Source: JAFMDF01 sp965222705
GTDB lineage: Bacteria; Bacteroidota; Bacteroidia; Chitinophagales; Saprospiraceae
Assembly: GCA_965222705.1 (NCBI GenBank)
Contig: CBDCUO010000026.1
Coordinates: forward strand, 62,001 to 126,000
Direction: 5' to 3'
Length of the DNA: 64,000 bases
Every line of letters begins with the position of its first letter. Position 1 is the first letter of the stretch. Positions 1-8,331 of this stretch are shown piece by piece. The notes under the pieces are model-generated. The model did not search any database and had not been told where the DNA came from. It saw nothing but the letters and a program-made list of their open reading frames with translations. The position numbers were made by a program, and so were the translations under genes.

Positions 1-2
1 CA

Positions 3-722
3 GCCAAGCCTTCATTTCCACCTATTGTCGAAGAAAAAGTAGCAGCGGTAACCAAAGAACCTGTTGCCAATGAACCAGTTGCCAGCAACCGACAACCAAC
101 AACAAAAAGCAATGGTTTAGATAAATCCAAGGTAGAAAACATTTTGCTCACAGTGATTTCTGAAAAAACGGGCTACCCTACTGAAATGTTGGAGCTCAAT
201 ATGGATATGGAAGCGGACTTGGGTATTGATTCCATCAAGCGGGTAGAGATATTTGGAGCTATGACGGAAGATTATCCAGAAGTGAGTGGCATTAATCCAA
301 ATGACTTGACCGAGTTGCGAACTTTGGGGCAAATCGTAGATTATTTGGCAGGGAAAACGGGAGATTTTGTTGCTGGTTACCGGTTGCCAGTTGCCAGTGA
401 GCCAGTGAGCCAATTGCCGACAACTGGCAACCGACAACCAACAACAAAAAGCAATGGTTTAGATAAATCCAAGGTAGAAAACATTTTGCTCACAGTGATT
501 TCTGAAAAAACGGGCTACCCTACTGAAATGTTGGAGCTCAATATGGATATGGAAGCGGACTTGGGTATTGATTCCATCAAGCGGGTAGAGATATTTGGAG
601 CTATGACGGAAGATTATCCAGAAGTGAGTGGCATTAATCCAAATGACTTGACCGAGTTGCGAACTTTGGGACAAATCGTAGATTATTTGGTAGGAGTGGA
701 TAAAAAAAAAGTGCTAGCCTAA
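3..722 (+). CDS. pfaA: PfaA-like PUFA synthase, tandem ACP part (5'-partial)
   Basis: The reading frame is open from the left edge, so the KS and acyltransferase parts of the megasynthase presumably lie upstream. The visible part has a Pro/Val/Thr-rich linker, an acyl carrier domain, a second linker and a second ACP identical in protein sequence. Each ACP has the motif LGIDSIKRVEI, in which Ser is the phosphopantetheine attachment site; this version is typical of polyunsaturated fatty acid synthases (PfaA) rather than of fatty-acid AcpP. The frame ends in TAA at 720-722, directly after nine A residues at 702-710. One extra A, or a -1 slip, would join it to the KR-DH frame that follows, as expected for PfaA. 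ACP identity is firm; PUFA as product rather than a related secondary lipid is inferred. Confidence 0.85.
   Translation, partial: AKPSFPPIVEEKVAAVTKEPVANEPVASNRQPTTKSNGLDKSKVENILLTVISEKTGYPTEMLELNMDMEADLGIDSIKRVEIFGAMTEDYPEVSGINPNDLTELRTLGQIVDYLAGKTGDFVAGYRLPVASEPVSQLPTTGNRQPTTKSNGLDKSKVENILLTVISEKTGYPTEMLELNMDMEADLGIDSIKRVEIFGAMTEDYPEVSGINPNDLTELRTLGQIVDYLVGVDKKKVLA
85..690 (+). repeat. Near-identical tandem repeat encoding two ACP domains
   Basis: Positions 85-348 and 427-690 are 264-bp direct repeats at an offset of 342 bp (114 codons). I find a single mismatch, 329 G against 671 A, and it is silent. Multiple ACPs are normal in PUFA synthases, but near identity at the DNA level implies recent duplication or ongoing gene conversion. 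The intervening segment is a Pro/Val/Thr-rich linker containing related NRQPTT-like units. Confidence 0.95.
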
Positions 723-772
723 GTCTCGAAACTAAATTAGCAAATACGCTTGAAGTAGCAGGTGCTTTTAAA

Positions 773-3259
773 ATGCCTGCTACTTTCAAAATTAAAACTG
801 CCTCCTTTCGCGATGTAAGCAGGCATAAAGTTGACTTAGTATATCTTCCCCCACCTGATTTTTTAGCATTTACTTTACCCCCTACTCATATTATTTTAAT
901 CACCAATAATGGTGCTTTGCTGACGACTGAATTGCAACAAGCTTTGGAACAAAAAGGCAATAAAGTGGTCGTCTTAAACCTACACCCAGTAGTTGAAAAT
1001 CCAGTTCAAAAAAATGCGGTTACTTTGACCGAAAATACGGACGAAGCGATTGCCAAAGCCCTTCAAAGTATTGAACAACAATACGGAAAAGTAGGGACTT
1101 TTATCCATCTCCATCCCCATTTGGAGTTTCAAAATGGCAATTTTGCTCAACATTTTAAAACAGAAAAAATCATTTTAAAAACCGTCTTTTTACTCGCCAA
1201 ACATTTACAAAAATCTTTAACAGAGCTGGGAAATGTGCAAAGATCTAGTTTTTTGACTATCAGCCAATTAGACGGAGAGCTGGGGCAAGGAAAGAGAGGG
1301 AATATTTCCGTTTTAGGAGGCGGATTAAGAGGCTTAGTAAAGTCGTTGAATTTAGAATGGTCAAATGTTTTTTGCCGAGCAGTTGATATAGCTCCTGAAT
1401 TATCAACAGAACAAAAATCCAAGCAAGTCATTGCTGAATTGCACGATGCAGATGTGTCTATTACAGAAACGGGTTTTTCAAAAGAGGGCCGAAAAACGAT
1501 AGTTGCAACACCTGTCAACGTCAAAGAAAATCGGGAGATAAAAACGACCGTTACCAAAGATTCCGTTTTTTTGGTAAGTGGTGGCGCAAAGGGCGTGACG
1601 GCAACTTGTGTTAAGGAAATTGCCAAGACTTTTCAATGTAAATTTATTTTATTAGGACGTTCTTCCAATGATTTTGAAATACCGTCTTTTGCCAAAGATG
1701 AAAATGATGAAGGCACATTGAAGCGGTTAATCATGGAAGATTTAAAATCAAAAGGCGAAGCACCGAGTTTGCCAAAAGTCAAATCTATTTATAATGAAAT
1801 TGTTTCCAAAAAAGAAATTCAAGACACATTGGATGTGATCGCTAATTATGGTGCTGAAGCCGTCTATTTACGAGGAGATGTGACCGATGCTGCTAGTTTT
1901 AAAACAGCATTAGCTCAGATTACCACCAAATTAGGCACAATTACAGGTGTGATTCATGGAGCAGGCAGATTAGCAGATAAATACATTCAAGACAAAACAG
2001 AAGCAGATTTTGATAACGTCCTTTCGGTTAAACTAGATGGTTTATTGAGTTTGTTGCAAAATGTGGATATTCAACATTTAGACCATTTAATTCTCTTTTC
2101 TTCCGTCGCAGGTTTTTATGGAAATGTGGGGCAAACCGATTATGCGATTGCCAATGAAATTCTAAGCTCAGCAGCTCATTTATTTAAAACCAATCATCCC
2201 GATACGCATGTTTCGGCTATTAATTGGGGCGCGTGGGATAGCGGCATGGTCAGCGAGGCATTGAAAAAGCAGTTTGAAGCAGCAGGGGTTAGTTTGGTGA
2301 ATAGTGAAGGTGGAGCAGCTATGTGTGTCAATGAATTAAGCAGCGAATATTTTAACGAATCACAGGTAGTCATTGGAGGTACTTTGCCCGCAGGAATCAG
2401 CTATATCAATGATGATTTACAAACGCATAAAATCCAACGAATAGTTACCTTAAAAGATAATCAATTTTTATATCATCACGTCATTCAAGGAAGTGTGGTT
2501 TTGCCTGTGGTCAATGCAGGCGGCTGGATGTCTCAAAGTTGTGAAAAATTATTTCCTGACTTTCAGGTATTTAAAGTCGAAAATATGCAATTATTTAAAG
2601 GAATTGTGTTTGGAGATGCCAAAAATCCTGTCAAGGCTTGCACTTTAGAACTAAAAGAATTAGAAAAATCTGCTGATAAAATTGTATTTGAAACCACCGT
2701 TTTTAGCCAATCCAAAAATAAAAAACTACCCACTTATCATTATAAGGCAAAAGTGACTTTAAGGAATAAAAAGTCACTTCCACAATCACCCACTTTTCAG
2801 CACCAGCTAAGGGGCAATTTTGAATCCATTAAAGGAGACTATTTATATAAAGATGGTTCCCTTTTTCACGGGCATTATTTTCAAGGCATTGAAAAAATTC
2901 TGGATTGGAATGAACGACAAATTGTCTTGTCTTGTAAAGCACCGATTGTCCCTGCGGCTGCGCAGGGACAGTTTCCTGTTCGTTCAGTAAATACCTTCTT
3001 TTCGGATATTCAATACCAAGGGATGGTGATATGGGTGCAAAAATATCACGAAAGGGCAAAAAGTTTACCTTTGGCCACGGTTTCAGCTACGATTTATGCG
3101 CCGATTCCTTTTGAAAAGGAGCTATTTGTACATATAGAAATTGTAAAAAATACGGATTTTAAATTGGTGGCAAATTGTACTATATATGATGCGGAGGGGA
3201 AGGTATATATGCAGACGGAAGGGGCTGCAGTGACGATCTCTAAAGAATTGAAATGGTAG
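773..3259 (+). CDS. pfaA: PfaA-like PUFA synthase, ketoreductase-dehydratase part
   Basis: These 828 residues match the C-terminal portion of PfaA: KR structural region (about 1-255), catalytic SDR-type KR (about 260-540) and a hot-dog PS-DH domain (about 550-828). The KR shows the nucleotide-binding motif SGGAKGVT near residue 265 and the Ser-Tyr-Asn catalytic pattern in LFSSVAGFYG and QTDYAIANE near residues 441-460. The DH has HVIQGSVVLP, the HxxxGxxxxP motif, near residue 566, and a downstream GQF segment typical of this family. The first ATG is at 773, but the frame is open back to 704, just inside the A9 run, so this is probably not a separate gene but the rest of the ACP protein. It would reduce and dehydrate beta-ketoacyl chains during PUFA assembly. 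No pfaB, pfaC or pfaD follows downstream. Confidence 0.85.
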   Translation: MPATFKIKTASFRDVSRHKVDLVYLPPPDFLAFTLPPTHIILITNNGALLTTELQQALEQKGNKVVVLNLHPVVENPVQKNAVTLTENTDEAIAKALQSIEQQYGKVGTFIHLHPHLEFQNGNFAQHFKTEKIILKTVFLLAKHLQKSLTELGNVQRSSFLTISQLDGELGQGKRGNISVLGGGLRGLVKSLNLEWSNVFCRAVDIAPELSTEQKSKQVIAELHDADVSITETGFSKEGRKTIVATPVNVKENREIKTTVTKDSVFLVSGGAKGVTATCVKEIAKTFQCKFILLGRSSNDFEIPSFAKDENDEGTLKRLIMEDLKSKGEAPSLPKVKSIYNEIVSKKEIQDTLDVIANYGAEAVYLRGDVTDAASFKTALAQITTKLGTITGVIHGAGRLADKYIQDKTEADFDNVLSVKLDGLLSLLQNVDIQHLDHLILFSSVAGFYGNVGQTDYAIANEILSSAAHLFKTNHPDTHVSAINWGAWDSGMVSEALKKQFEAAGVSLVNSEGGAAMCVNELSSEYFNESQVVIGGTLPAGISYINDDLQTHKIQRIVTLKDNQFLYHHVIQGSVVLPVVNAGGWMSQSCEKLFPDFQVFKVENMQLFKGIVFGDAKNPVKACTLELKELEKSADKIVFETTVFSQSKNKKLPTYHYKAKVTLRNKKSLPQSPTFQHQLRGNFESIKGDYLYKDGSLFHGHYFQGIEKILDWNERQIVLSCKAPIVPAAAQGQFPVRSVNTFFSDIQYQGMVIWVQKYHERAKSLPLATVSATIYAPIPFEKELFVHIEIVKNTDFKLVANCTIYDAEGKVYMQTEGAAVTISKELKW

Positions 3260-3554
3260 TTATATTTGGTGTCGGTCTTCTTTTTATTATAATCTAAAGG
3301 TGGTAAATTATTCGATTTTTTCAAAATTATGCTAACTGGATACTTCTCTAAGAAGGGAAGGAAAAAATTGCTGATTTTAGTTTATTTCTTATGCTTTTGT
3401 TATAGGGGGATTGCTTGTTTTTCGTGTCATTCATAATACAAAGTCCTGATTTTCAAAATTTTTAATAAAGAAAGGTTTTAATTTTGAGCACAGGATTGCT
3501 TAGGAATAATAAATTAATTTTCACAAAAGACTATTGTCATCAGAATCGAAGATA
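3260..3554. other. Intergenic gap between pfaA and fecR
   Basis: No plausible gene is seen, and in particular no ECF sigma factor, which usually precedes fecR. A TAATTTTG sequence at 3479-3486 fits the Bacteroidota -7 box TAnnTTTG, but no TTTG lies at the right distance upstream, so it is only a candidate promoter for fecR. Confidence 0.4.
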
Positions 3555-4481
3555 ATGTTTAAAAACTGGATGCAAAACAGAGATGTAAATAAGGACTTGC
3601 TCCAACAATTATGGCGGCTTAGCGGAACCTATCGAAGTAGCTACGAACCAGATATTGAAACAGGCTTGGCTAATCTCAAGGCTCGAATTAAAAAAGATCA
3701 ACAAATACCTGCTCCCCGTAAGGCTATACCTTTCCTCCGACGCCAGTGGGTGGGCCGGGCTGCTGCGGTCGTTGCTTTATTGATCGCTTTTGGATTTATG
3801 CTCAATTTGTTTACCAATAAAACGGAAAACGTAAATATTAAGACTTCCGAAAGCTTAGTAGAAAATTATTCTCTATCGGATGGTACGACCGTTTGGCTGA
3901 ATAAGCATAGTGCTTTGTCTTTTCCAAAAGAATTTTCCGAGAACGAAAGAGTGGTACAGTTGGAAGGCGAAGCCTTTTTCCAGGTTGCTAATAAGCTAAA
4001 CCAACCTTTTATCGTTCGGACGGCTGAAAGTGAAGTGCGCGTTTTGGGGACTGCTTTTAATTTAAGGGCTTATGCCCATGAAAAGAAAATATCGATAGAA
4101 GTGGAAGAGGGAAGCGTCAACTTTAGCGACTTGGCGACCTATCAAAAACACAACTTAAAAGCAGGAGATAAACTTTCTTTTGAAAAAGAAAAAAAAGTTT
4201 TTAGTAATAAAGGTGCTATATCCTGGCAAGACCTGGCTTGGAAAAAGAAAAAGCTCCATTTTGCGGATACGCCCATTGAAGAGGTAGTGAGCTACTTACA
4301 AACCAATTTTCAGGTAAATGTAGTTATAGAATCGGGAGACATAGAAACCTGTTTGTTCAATGCCTCTTTTGTTGATAATGAGCCTGAATCCATACTAAAA
4401 CAGCTTGAATTGGCGTTTTCAAATATAAATATGAAAAGAGTTCATTCAAAGCTTTATCAACTAAGCGGCATGTGTAGATAG
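3555..4481 (+). CDS. fecR: FecR family anti-sigma / signal-transducing membrane protein
   Basis: The protein has the order typical of Bacteroidota FecR: short cytoplasmic N-terminus, one membrane span near residues 68-86, FecR domain (about 95-195, with LSDGTTVWLNKHS and LEGEAFFQV) and a C-terminal DUF4974/STN-like domain (about 228-300). Such proteins pass a signal from a TonB receptor in the outer membrane to a cytoplasmic ECF sigma factor. The ATG at 3555 is preferred; an in-frame TTG lies at 3534. It is an orphan in that no sigma factor gene is adjacent. The downstream TonB receptor carries the STN domain expected of a signalling partner, although a terminator separates the two genes. Confidence 0.88.
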   Translation: MFKNWMQNRDVNKDLLQQLWRLSGTYRSSYEPDIETGLANLKARIKKDQQIPAPRKAIPFLRRQWVGRAAAVVALLIAFGFMLNLFTNKTENVNIKTSESLVENYSLSDGTTVWLNKHSALSFPKEFSENERVVQLEGEAFFQVANKLNQPFIVRTAESEVRVLGTAFNLRAYAHEKKISIEVEEGSVNFSDLATYQKHNLKAGDKLSFEKEKKVFSNKGAISWQDLAWKKKKLHFADTPIEEVVSYLQTNFQVNVVIESGDIETCLFNASFVDNEPESILKQLELAFSNINMKRVHSKLYQLSGMCR

Positions 4482-4504
4482 ATTAGTCATTGCAAATTAA
4501 AACC

Positions 4505-4541
4505 AAAAGCCTTATTACTCCGCTTGTAATAAGGCTTTTTT
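4505..4541 (+). terminator. Rho-independent terminator after fecR
   Basis: A perfect 14-bp stem (4505-4518 with 4526-4539), a 7-base loop and a T run form an intrinsic terminator 23 bases after the fecR stop. It implies that the TonB receptor gene at 4596 is transcribed mostly from its own start. Confidence 0.9.
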
Positions 4542-4595
4542 CATATTTTGTAATAAGCTCTTGAACATTATTCGTCTTCTGCGTTAAACAACTTA

Positions 4596-7256
4596 ATGAA
4601 AGAACTTTTACTTATAGCATTTTTCTTTTGCCTTCCTTTCACCGGCCATGCTCAATCCATCCTGGATAAAAAAATTAACTTTAGAGCTTCTCAAACAACT
4701 TTAAAAGCGGCCATTTTTAAACTAAGCGAACAGACGAATATTGGTTTTACTTTTAGTGGGGCGATTATTCCTAAAAAGGTGGTTGCTGTGAATTTTCAAC
4801 AAGAAAAACTAGGAGCTATACTAGCTCATCTTTTTGACCAAACGGGTGTTGGCTACAAATTTGTGGACAATCAAATAATACTTTTCAAAAAAGGGAAAAT
4901 AGAAACAAAGTACCTAACCATTAGTGGTTATATAAAGGATGCGGAAACGGGCGAAAGACTGATTGCTGCCAATGTGTTTGAGAGCGAATTAGAAAAAGGC
5001 ATTGCAACCAACGAATATGGCTTTTACAGTATCACCTTACCAGCAGGAAACAGAAACCTAAATTTTTCATTTCTTGGATATAAGCCGAGCATAAAAAAAA
5101 TTAGATTAAAGAAAAACACCCAGTTGGATATCTTTTTGAAGCCTTCACTCACGCTGTCTGAAGTTATCATTAGTTCTAAAGGAACTCTCAAGTCTGTAAA
5201 TACGCCATATAACGCTACAAAAATACCTGTCGCCGAAATGAACCAACTACCCATTCTGGGAGGAGAAGAAGATTTATTGCGGATGGTTCACTCATTGCCT
5301 GGTGTACAAACCGGCGCAGATGGATTTGGGGGACTTCATGTGAGGGGCGGAAGTGCAGATCAAAATCTTATTTTGCTGGACGGCGTGCCGGTTTATAATG
5401 CCACCCATCTTGGAGGATTATTTTCCATTTTTAATAACAGCGCTATCAAAAACGCTCAGTTATATAAAGGGAATTTTCCCGCTAGATATGGAGGTCGTTT
5501 GTCTTCTGTTTTAGATGTACGTACAAAAGAAGGCAATCAAAAAAAATGGGCAGGAATGACAGGTTTGAGCCTGACGGCCGTAAAAGCTGTTTTGGAAGGA
5601 CCAATCGTTCAAAATAAAAGCTCTTTTTTTGTGTCCTTTCGCCGCTCTATTTTTGATACGTATTTGAAGCCGATTAGTCGAAGGATAAAGCAAAAGAAAG
5701 GCGATAAAGGGGTAACTCGACATTCATTTGCCGATTTTAATAGCAAGATCAATTTTCGCTTGACCAAAAAAGATGAGGTGTTTTTAAGCTTTTATCATGG
5801 GCGGGATAATTTCAAAGATGAAAACAACTCCACGACTAGTAGTGCCTTGGATTTTAAAAATATAAATCACCGTCAAGATTTAGATTGGGGAAATGCCGTG
5901 GGGGCTTTTCGTTGGAATCACCTGTTTAATGATCGATTATTTGCTAATGTTACGCTGACTTTCAGTAAGTTCTGGTTTAAGTCAGAAGAATTTTATCAAG
6001 AGAGCATAGCAACTTTTGCGCAGGAAGAAGAACAGATTAAGGAAAACTTATTTTACAATTTATATAATTCCAGCATAGAAGATAAAGCTGCCAAAATTGA
6101 CTTTGATTTTATTCCTTCTACCAATCATTATATAAAATTTGGCATCAGTGCCATTAATCACACCTTTCGCCCCGGTGCCTTTACATTAGATCATAAATCG
6201 GTTCTTGGGGTCAATGATTTATATAATCCAGATTCTTTGATTGCTGTTAATAACACCACTCATTCTCAGGAGTATAGTGCCTATTTGGAAGATAATTTTT
6301 CTATTTCCAGCCAGCTAAAGGGGAATCTAGGCCTACGCACAAATTTATTAAATGTCCAGGGAGTCCAGTATGTATCTTTCCAGCCAAGGCTCTCCATTCA
6401 ATACGAGTTTCCTAAATCGTTGTTTATTAAAACTTCTATTGGAAAAATGACCCAAAACCTCCACTTGCTTACAAGCTCAGGGGTGGGTTTGCCGACAGAT
6501 CTTTGGGTGCCAGCCACCTCCAAAGTAAAACCGCAAGAAGCTTGGCAATTAAGCTTTGGGATAGAAAAGTGGCTGGGGAGTGGGATAGAGGTGAGTACAG
6601 AATTCTATTACAGAAAAATGAAAAATCTGATTACCTACCAGGAGGGCAGTAGCTTTTTAGTAGAATCTATTGTGCTGGACGCCAATGATTGGGAAAATAA
6701 AGTGACCATAGGAAACGGAAAAAGCTATGGTGCAGAATTATCCCTAAAAAAGGTAAGGGGCGATTTGAAAGGTTGGTTAAGTTATACGTATTCCAAATCT
6801 AAGAGGCAATTTGAAGCCATTAATTTTGGAAAAACTTATGACTTCAGATACGATCGGCCCCATAGTTTTAAAATTGCCGGGACGTATCAGTTGAATAATA
6901 AAATATCACTCAGTGCTGCCTGGCTTTACGAAAGTGGGATTGCTACCACAATCCCAAGCGATGAATACACTTTTTACTCTTCCAATTTATTCTCTCCAGT
7001 CACGGTGCTAAATGTAGGAGAGAAAAACAGCTTTCGCTTGCCGGATAATCATCATTTGGATATTGGGATTAATTTTTACTTAAGTAAAAAGAAAGGACAA
7101 CAAATATTGAAGTTTGGAGTTTACAATTTATATAATCATAAAAACCCATTGTATTATCGGCTCAAAGAAAAGCCTGATGGTTCTGGAGAAAAGGAGTTTG
7201 TTCAGGTTACTTTATTACCGATTACGCCTTCATTAAGTTATTCGATTCAATTATAG
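4596..7256 (+). CDS. TonB-dependent receptor with STN and carboxypeptidase-regulatory domains
   Basis: An 886-residue outer-membrane receptor with a signal peptide ending near HAQS (residue 20). It is followed by an STN signalling domain (about 25-95), a carboxypeptidase-D regulatory-like beta-sandwich (about 107-190, starting ISGYIKDAETGERL), a plug domain (about 205-315, with HVRGGSADQNLILLDGVP) and a 22-strand-type beta-barrel. It would import a substrate using TonB energy; the substrate is unknown. The STN domain and the neighbouring FecR suggest that binding of the substrate controls transcription. The next gene is a DUF4249 lipoprotein, a pairing common in Bacteroidota, where DUF4249 takes the place of SusD. 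The ATG at 4596 begins a clear signal sequence. Confidence 0.92.
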   Translation: MKELLLIAFFFCLPFTGHAQSILDKKINFRASQTTLKAAIFKLSEQTNIGFTFSGAIIPKKVVAVNFQQEKLGAILAHLFDQTGVGYKFVDNQIILFKKGKIETKYLTISGYIKDAETGERLIAANVFESELEKGIATNEYGFYSITLPAGNRNLNFSFLGYKPSIKKIRLKKNTQLDIFLKPSLTLSEVIISSKGTLKSVNTPYNATKIPVAEMNQLPILGGEEDLLRMVHSLPGVQTGADGFGGLHVRGGSADQNLILLDGVPVYNATHLGGLFSIFNNSAIKNAQLYKGNFPARYGGRLSSVLDVRTKEGNQKKWAGMTGLSLTAVKAVLEGPIVQNKSSFFVSFRRSIFDTYLKPISRRIKQKKGDKGVTRHSFADFNSKINFRLTKKDEVFLSFYHGRDNFKDENNSTTSSALDFKNINHRQDLDWGNAVGAFRWNHLFNDRLFANVTLTFSKFWFKSEEFYQESIATFAQEEEQIKENLFYNLYNSSIEDKAAKIDFDFIPSTNHYIKFGISAINHTFRPGAFTLDHKSVLGVNDLYNPDSLIAVNNTTHSQEYSAYLEDNFSISSQLKGNLGLRTNLLNVQGVQYVSFQPRLSIQYEFPKSLFIKTSIGKMTQNLHLLTSSGVGLPTDLWVPATSKVKPQEAWQLSFGIEKWLGSGIEVSTEFYYRKMKNLITYQEGSSFLVESIVLDANDWENKVTIGNGKSYGAELSLKKVRGDLKGWLSYTYSKSKRQFEAINFGKTYDFRYDRPHSFKIAGTYQLNNKISLSAAWLYESGIATTIPSDEYTFYSSNLFSPVTVLNVGEKNSFRLPDNHHLDIGINFYLSKKKGQQILKFGVYNLYNHKNPLYYRLKEKPDGSGEKEFVQVTLLPITPSLSYSIQL

Positions 7257-7284
7257 GTTTACAACGACCGGCACGAATTTATTT

Positions 7285-7318
7285 TTTGAGTATTAATCAG
7301 ATATTAATTGTATTTTTG
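7285..7318 (+). promoter_or_regulatory. Candidate Bacteroidota promoter for the DUF4249 gene
   Basis: TTTG at 7285-7288 is followed after 22 bases by TATTTTTG at 7311-7318, which fits the Bacteroidota -33/-7 consensus with slightly long spacing. It lies about 45 bases ahead of the chosen ATG at 7363. Confidence 0.45.
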
Positions 7319-7362
7319 TTTGCTACCTATTGATTCATAGAACTAAAAATTTTGCCAAATCC

Positions 7363-8310
7363 ATGAAATCCCGTTCATTAAATAGCATTTTTGGCATTTT
7401 AATTATAGGGATGATCTTTGCTGTTTCTTGCGAAGAATCCATTGATTTGGACCTTAATATTCAGGCACCTCGCATCGTCGTCAATAGCCATTTTACCTCT
7501 GGAGTTCCTTTTCAGCTTACGATTTCAAAAAGCAAAGACGTTTTATCTGTAAAGCCGGAGGAGTTTGTAAAAAATGCTTCTGTAAAAATAAGAGATGAAC
7601 GGGGGAAAATGCTGGAAGAATTGCAATTAAATGATTCGGGCATTCCTTTTTATCAATCCAATAGAATGCAGCCCCAAGCAGGACGGAGCTATCGGCTAGA
7701 AATAAACATCCCCCAAAGCCCTATTCTTATTGCCGAGGATATTGTTCCAATCGCTATTCCCTTAAAAAAGATACAGCTTGATACAGTCGAATCTTTTAGT
7801 TCAAAAGAGGGTATGTTTTATAAAATTGAAGTGCAGGTAGATTTTGACGATCCTTTAAATACCGAAAATTATTACCACCTTAGCCTCTACAATCAAGAAA
7901 CAATTAGAACAGAAGGCAATGGCGTTCCAATGGATGGTTTTACGGAGCAAGGAGAAGAAAACCTTAGTCCATTATCGCCATTAGAGAGCCATGAGGGCAA
8001 TCCTGCGGTTATTTTTCATTACGATAATGGAGGTGTATTATTTACAGATAAAGACCTTGACGGACAAAGCATAAAATTAAAATTCTATTCTTTGCTGGAT
8101 AAAAGCAATAATCAAACGGGGAAAGTTGTCGGAGAGTTGAGAAACGTTTCTAAAGCCTACTATTTGTATCATACTTCCGTATCTCGTCAAATTGCTAACA
8201 AAGACCGACCATTTGCAGAGCCAGTAACTATATATAGCAATGTTGACAATGGCTTAGGTGTTTTTGCTGGTTATGCCCTCTTTAGAGATTCTGTATTTAT
8301 TAGCCAATAG
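7363..8310 (+). CDS. DUF4249 family lipoprotein
   Basis: Starting at the ATG at 7363, the protein has a lipoprotein signal peptide with lipobox cysteine in FAVSCEES. An in-frame TTG at 7330 would add 11 residues before the signal and is less likely. The rest is a beta-rich secreted protein typical of DUF4249, which is usually encoded next to a TonB receptor in Bacteroidota and is thought to be its outer-membrane accessory. The C-terminal region contains conserved-looking KAYYLYHTSV and DNGLGVFAGY segments. Its ligand is unknown. It follows the receptor by about 100 bases but appears to have its own promoter. It is convergent with the phosphoglycerate dehydrogenase gene, with 21 bases between the stop codons. 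Confidence 0.85.
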   Translation: MKSRSLNSIFGILIIGMIFAVSCEESIDLDLNIQAPRIVVNSHFTSGVPFQLTISKSKDVLSVKPEEFVKNASVKIRDERGKMLEELQLNDSGIPFYQSNRMQPQAGRSYRLEINIPQSPILIAEDIVPIAIPLKKIQLDTVESFSSKEGMFYKIEVQVDFDDPLNTENYYHLSLYNQETIRTEGNGVPMDGFTEQGEENLSPLSPLESHEGNPAVIFHYDNGGVLFTDKDLDGQSIKLKFYSLLDKSNNQTGKVVGELRNVSKAYYLYHTSVSRQIANKDRPFAEPVTIYSNVDNGLGVFAGYALFRDSVFISQ

Positions 8311-8331
8311 GGTAAAAATAATAAGCACCGA

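Noticed and set aside
117..674. Minus-strand ORFs across the ACP repeat
   Set aside because: They are duplicates of each other caused by the repeat and run opposite a strongly conserved ACP frame.
2947..2970. Perfect 10-bp GC-rich hairpin inside the PfaA dehydratase region
   Set aside because: It codes for residues that align with the conserved GQF segment of PUFA synthase dehydratases, so it is not an inserted repeat or terminator.
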